Part shown: positions 60,832 through 64,000 of the stretch, in pieces | Numbering within the stretch: position 1 is the first letter of the stretch | How the letters are laid out: each line of letters opens with the position of its first letter | NCBI RefSeq assembly: GCF_020880695.1 | Contig: NZ_JAJIWO010000010.1 | Location: 90,551 to 154,550 of the forward strand | DNA length: 64,000 bases | Source of the DNA: Mucilaginibacter sp. UR6-11 | Lineage (GTDB): Bacteria; Bacteroidota; Bacteroidia; Sphingobacteriales; Sphingobacteriaceae | Reading direction: 5' to 3' | Notes under the pieces: generated by a model | The model's input: only the letters and a program-made list of their open reading frames with translations | Databases searched by the model: none | What the model was told of the DNA's origin: nothing | Translations under genes and position numbers: made by a program

Positions 60832-62618
60832 ATAGTGATATAACATATTTAGGAAGGGTCATTAATGTCAATAGCGGTAGCGTTGAAGTTGAAATTTGCA
60901 AAGAAATACCTTCCGCAGCGCCGATTATAAACGGAAGGTTATATAAAATAGGCCAAATCGGAACTTTTGTTAAATTTCCTGTTGGGAACTTAACGCTATT
61001 TGGTTTAGTATCCTCTGTGAGCAATACTCCTGCTTCTATTGAAAATGTAGAATATGAACCTAACTACGGTTCCCGGTTCTTGCAAGTGCAACTCATCGGC
61101 GAAAAGCTGGGCAATGATTCGTTTGAAAAAGGTATTGGCACTTTTCCTACAATAAACGATGAAGTTCATTTGGTTACGGAAGATGATCTGCGACAAATTT
61201 ATGGTGTAAAATCAAACGGATTTATTGAGGTTGGCAAACATGCGTCTTCCGAAAATTTACCTGTTTTTTTGAGCTTGCATAATTTAGTATTAAGGCATTC
61301 CGCCATACTCGGTTCCACAGGCAGCGGCAAGTCTAACGCCACGGCCAATATCATTAAACGAATACTTGAAGACAATACTGGATCGCGTATAGTGTTGGTA
61401 GACACCCACGGGGAATATCCTTCCGCATTTGACAAAAAAGCAAAAGTGTTCAAGATCAATGATCCGGAAAGTCCTTTATGTGTTCCTTACTGGATGATGA
61501 GTTTTGACGAATTATCTTTCTTTTTAGTAGGCCGAACTGAAGGGCAGGAAAAACCAGAGGACAAACAACTTCGGGAAAAAATTTTGGAGTTAAAGAAAGC
61601 AAATTGCACCATTTTAAAAGCCGGTGCTGTAAACGAGGATTACGTGACGGCGGATTCACCAATTCCATTTGATATTAAAAAGATGTGGTATGATTTTGAT
61701 CGAGAATTAAATGCGACCTATAATCATAATAGTGAACATACAACGGCAAATGAATGCCTCGAAGAAGAAGGCGATCCGGCAACTTTAAGACCAGCAAAAT
61801 TCACACCCTATTCTTCGAATAATACAGCGCCTTTCAGGTCAAAAAAGCAGACAATGTACCCTTATGTGGGCAAAATATATTCCAGGATAAAGGATAGCCG
61901 CTATAGTTTTATGTTTAACCCTCCGGACTATTCAGATGCTACTAGTAAACATGATCTAGACGAATTATTAAGGAACTGGATAGGCAATGAGGAAAGACTT
62001 ACAATCTTAGATTTAAGCGGGATTCCTTTTGAATTGATTGATATTTCTGTTGGTTTGATAAGCCGATTTTTGTATGATTCAATGTATTGGGGAAGATTTG
62101 ATGAATATACAGGTAGGGGCAGGCCTTTGCTAATGGTTTATGAGGAAGCGCATTCATATTTACCGCGATCTGAAAGAACCTTAAATGTTTATGGTTATGC
62201 AAGGAAAGCAGTTGAAAAAATCTTCAAAGAAGGCAGGAAATTTGGAATTGGTGCTATGGTAGTTACTCAGCGGCCTTCTGAAATATCAGAAACCATTTTA
62301 GCCCAGATTGGGACATTTATTGCACTAAGATTGACGAACAGCGGCGATAAAAATACGGTTCAGTCCTCAGCTCCAAATAACATGAACAGCTTAATAGAAT
62401 TGTTGCCTTCTTTAAGGATCGGCGAAGCAATTGTTGTAGGAGAAGCAATAAATATACCGTCTAGGGTAAGGATAAATTTGGTAGATCCGAGGCCTTCAAG
62501 TAATGATCCGGATTTATCTACCGCATGGCACAAGACTTTTATTGGTCATAAAGACGATTATAAATCCGTCGTTTTATCGATAAGGGAACAAAAAATAGTC
62601 ACTAAAACAAAAAAATAA
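60828..62618 (+). CDS. HerA-type hexameric ATPase of a SIR2-HerA defence pair
   Basis: A 596-residue FtsK/HerA ATPase. An N-terminal HAS-barrel domain (YLGRVINVNSGSVEVEI; GTFVKFPVGNLTLFGLVSSV) precedes Walker A GSTGSGKSN (162-170, Lys168), DTHGEYP, Walker B LLMVYEEAH (434-442), VVTQRPSEI and an arginine finger candidate in GRKFGIGA. The residues about 240-350 are an insertion. HerA rings associate with SIR2 partners as anti-phage complexes. Start ATG overlaps the SIR2 stop; the KTSC gene follows after five bases. Confidence 0.92.
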   Translation: MNSDITYLGRVINVNSGSVEVEICKEIPSAAPIINGRLYKIGQIGTFVKFPVGNLTLFGLVSSVSNTPASIENVEYEPNYGSRFLQVQLIGEKLGNDSFEKGIGTFPTINDEVHLVTEDDLRQIYGVKSNGFIEVGKHASSENLPVFLSLHNLVLRHSAILGSTGSGKSNATANIIKRILEDNTGSRIVLVDTHGEYPSAFDKKAKVFKINDPESPLCVPYWMMSFDELSFFLVGRTEGQEKPEDKQLREKILELKKANCTILKAGAVNEDYVTADSPIPFDIKKMWYDFDRELNATYNHNSEHTTANECLEEEGDPATLRPAKFTPYSSNNTAPFRSKKQTMYPYVGKIYSRIKDSRYSFMFNPPDYSDATSKHDLDELLRNWIGNEERLTILDLSGIPFELIDISVGLISRFLYDSMYWGRFDEYTGRGRPLLMVYEEAHSYLPRSERTLNVYGYARKAVEKIFKEGRKFGIGAMVVTQRPSEISETILAQIGTFIALRLTNSGDKNTVQSSAPNNMNSLIELLPSLRIGEAIVVGEAINIPSRVRINLVDPRPSSNDPDLSTAWHKTFIGHKDDYKSVVLSIREQKIVTKTKK

Positions 62619-62623
62619 ATATT

Positions 62624-62839
62624 ATGGAAATGATTTCAGTTGATTCGTCCAATATCTCACAAATTGGATATGACGCAGATAATGCTATTCTAAGGATCGA
62701 ATTTAAAAAAGACAATTCTGCTTACGAATATTATGACGTCCCCCAGTACGAATTTGATGCTTTAATGAGTGCTGAATCCTTAGGGAGTCATGCGAATAAA
62801 AATATATATAAAGTATACAGACAACAAAAAGTAGGGTAA
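62624..62839 (+). CDS. KTSC-domain small protein
   Basis: A 71-residue protein consisting of a KTSC domain (NISQIGYDADNAILRIEFKK; YEYYDVPQYEFDALMSAESL; GSHANKNIYKVY). KTSC domains occur at the C-terminus of some lysyl-tRNA synthetases and as single-domain proteins in mobile and defence loci; their role is unclear. Five bases after HerA and nine before the nuclease-like gene, so it is part of the same operon. Confidence 0.85.
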   Translation: MEMISVDSSNISQIGYDADNAILRIEFKKDNSAYEYYDVPQYEFDALMSAESLGSHANKNIYKVYRQQKVG

Positions 62840-62848
62840 CTTTAAATA

Positions 62849-63877
62849 ATGATCAAGTTAAATCAACAATTAGAGCGTCTTGAAATTCAATCGTTTGAAA
62901 TAGAAAATGCGGTTGTATTTAATTATTTCGATAATCAACCAGCTGATCAGCGCGAGGAAAAACTGCTTCGCGCTATCTATATTGGTGTGCTGGCATTAAT
63001 GGAAGACCGCATTTCTGCCTTTCTTTCCAAAACTTCAAACGAATTAGGAACAGAGCTGGAAAGTTTAAAACTCATCTTTGAAATGAAAAAGGAGCTGTTT
63101 TTCAAGTCGTCAGTCAAAGGGATATTAGCTGAGGAAGAGATAGCGGATTACCTGAATACATATTTCGATCAAAGGCATCTAAAAGATAGGGCTATATTGG
63201 TTAGGAATACTCCAGGGCTATTAAAAGGCAACAAGACAGGAGACATTATCTGCGAGCTAGATGGTAAAAACGATGAAACAATTGTTATTGAGTGTAAGTT
63301 TGATAAAAATATTCGTTTGGGCGATATCAGCAAGCAAGATATTTTTACAAAAAGAACAGATACGGCTTGGAGTCAGCTAATAGAATCACAAGCCAATCGC
63401 GGCTCAAAAATCAGTCTGATTGTTTTCGATGTTTCTATAGTAGATCATACGATTTTAACAAAAATTGAAAATGTCGGCTACATTCCCGGAATTGGTTTTG
63501 TTGTTATTGTTAATTCGCAAAAAGGTGATTTTTCAAATTTAGCTATTGCTTATATGCTTGCTAGAGACATAGCCGTTAACTCACAAAAACTGGAATTTGA
63601 TAAAGATTTACTTGCAATAATTGTAAACAGAGTCATTAAAGACCTTAATGAAATATTCACTATAAAAACACTAGTCGAATCTAATATTGAGAACAATAAA
63701 TCCATCTTAAAGCAATTAGAAAAGAGTATTCTACTTATGGAATTCAACCAACATTATCTAAAAAAATTCCTCAATGACGGAACGTTGACGAAAACGGACC
63801 TATTAAATTATTATCAAGGGGAGGACATAAAAGACAAATACAAAGTGATAGAGCGAGAGATTAATAACTCAATTTAA
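62849..63877 (+). CDS. PD-(D/E)XK nuclease-like protein, last gene of the SIR2-HerA operon
   Basis: A 342-residue protein not recognised as a named family. The region about 92-182 has the restriction-endonuclease signature: a helix with Glu (KGILAEEEIADYL), Asp132 in KTGDIICEL, then Glu148 and Lys150 in IVIECKFDKN, and a QLIESQ element. Together these fit a RecB/Mrr-type PD-(D/E)XK core, so it may cut DNA. The N-terminal ~90 and C-terminal ~120 residues are helical and partly coiled-coil-like. It closes the four-gene operon and is followed directly by an IS481-type sequence. Confidence 0.72.
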   Translation: MIKLNQQLERLEIQSFEIENAVVFNYFDNQPADQREEKLLRAIYIGVLALMEDRISAFLSKTSNELGTELESLKLIFEMKKELFFKSSVKGILAEEEIADYLNTYFDQRHLKDRAILVRNTPGLLKGNKTGDIICELDGKNDETIVIECKFDKNIRLGDISKQDIFTKRTDTAWSQLIESQANRGSKISLIVFDVSIVDHTILTKIENVGYIPGIGFVVIVNSQKGDFSNLAIAYMLARDIAVNSQKLEFDKDLLAIIVNRVIKDLNEIFTIKTLVESNIENNKSILKQLEKSILLMEFNQHYLKKFLNDGTLTKTDLLNYYQGEDIKDKYKVIEREINNSI

Positions 63878-63942
63878 TTGAGATAGTCACAATTTAATCT
63901 GACAGTTACGATAATTTAAAACACGTAACAGAGATTAGTATT

Positions 63943-64000
63943 ATGACAACCCAAGCAAAGATCATCAAAAACAAGATGGGCATATTGGAGCTTGCCCAAC
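63943..64000 (+). CDS. Start of IS481-type transposase (cut by window edge)
   Basis: The first 19 codons read MTTQAKIIKNKMGILELAQ, the opening of IS481-family transposases in Bacteroidota. Only 58 bases lie in the window, so domain content cannot be checked. The preceding bases GTCACAATTTAATCTGACAG (63886-63905) may be the element's left end. The call rests on resemblance of the N-terminus. Confidence 0.6.
   Translation, partial: MTTQAKIIKNKMGILELAQ

Larger units (their letters stand above)
56263..63942. mobile_element. Genomic island inserted after mnmE (right end not seen)
   Basis: From the mnmE stop onward the sequence becomes visibly richer in A and T and holds an excisionase-like gene, a tyrosine recombinase, a toxin-antitoxin pair and an anti-phage-type operon, followed by an IS481-type transposase start. 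All genes are on the plus strand. The left border is taken as the mnmE stop; the right border is outside the window. Island status is inferred from gene content and composition. Confidence 0.6.

Overview
The window reads as chromosomal DNA of a Bacteroidota bacterium, most likely a Sphingobacteriaceae member of the Mucilaginibacter/Pedobacter type. This rests on protein content (DUF3857 and DUF4397 exported proteins, an MG2/TonB-plug protein, a BlaR1/BlaI pair, Bacteroidota-type HisB and MutS), on TAnnTTTG-type -7 promoter boxes, and on the absence of Shine-Dalgarno sequences. The genus is an inference from sequence resemblance.

Layout. 1-2.6 kb: a chaperone pair grpE-dnaJ (dnaJ cut by the window edge), an FtsE-type ATPase and a small conserved-looking gene. 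2.6-6 kb: a LuxC-type acyl-CoA reductase divergent from a two-cluster ferredoxin, an SH3-NlpC/P60 cell-wall hydrolase and a WD40 protein. 6-13.6 kb: a complete histidine operon on the minus strand (hisG-D-C-B-H-A-F-IE), preceded by a Bacteroidota-type promoter and a 20-residue leader peptide holding seven histidines. 13.6-15.7 kb: a polytopic GT-C-like membrane protein and a GmhB-type phosphatase. 16-22 kb: gltB-gltD glutamate synthase. 22-24 kb: a BlaR1/BlaI-type sensor-repressor pair with an operator lying on its own promoter. 24-39.6 kb: mixed metabolic, envelope and regulatory genes (rRNA/tRNA methyltransferase, galactokinase, aldo/keto reductase, MG2/TonB-plug protein, CYTH protein, ppnP, a LysR regulator divergent from a methyltransferase, two DUF4397 lipoproteins, an XRE/DUF2975 pair, a CDF transporter).

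39.6-40.9 kb is a RAYT locus: one REP-associated tyrosine transposase gene surrounded by about nine copies of a TTGGTG/CACCAA palindrome, with a 115-bp unit carrying a copied gene end in tandem on one side and a 190-bp REPIN-like unit in tandem on the other. 41-56.3 kb returns to housekeeping genes: exodeoxyribonuclease III, mutS, a lipid-anchored NlpC/P60 hydrolase, three DUF3857 transglutaminase-like proteins (two of which have lost the catalytic cysteine), a DEDDh exonuclease, rnpB (RNase P RNA), a nucleoid-associated protein and mnmE.

56.3-64 kb looks like an AT-richer genomic island placed directly after mnmE. It holds an excisionase-like gene and a tyrosine recombinase, a HigBA-type toxin-antitoxin pair, and a compact four-gene operon SIR2 - HerA ATPase - KTSC - PD-(D/E)XK nuclease-like. 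The first two genes match the known SIR2-HerA anti-phage pairing; the KTSC and nuclease-like genes appear to extend it. The window ends inside the start of an IS481-type transposase gene.
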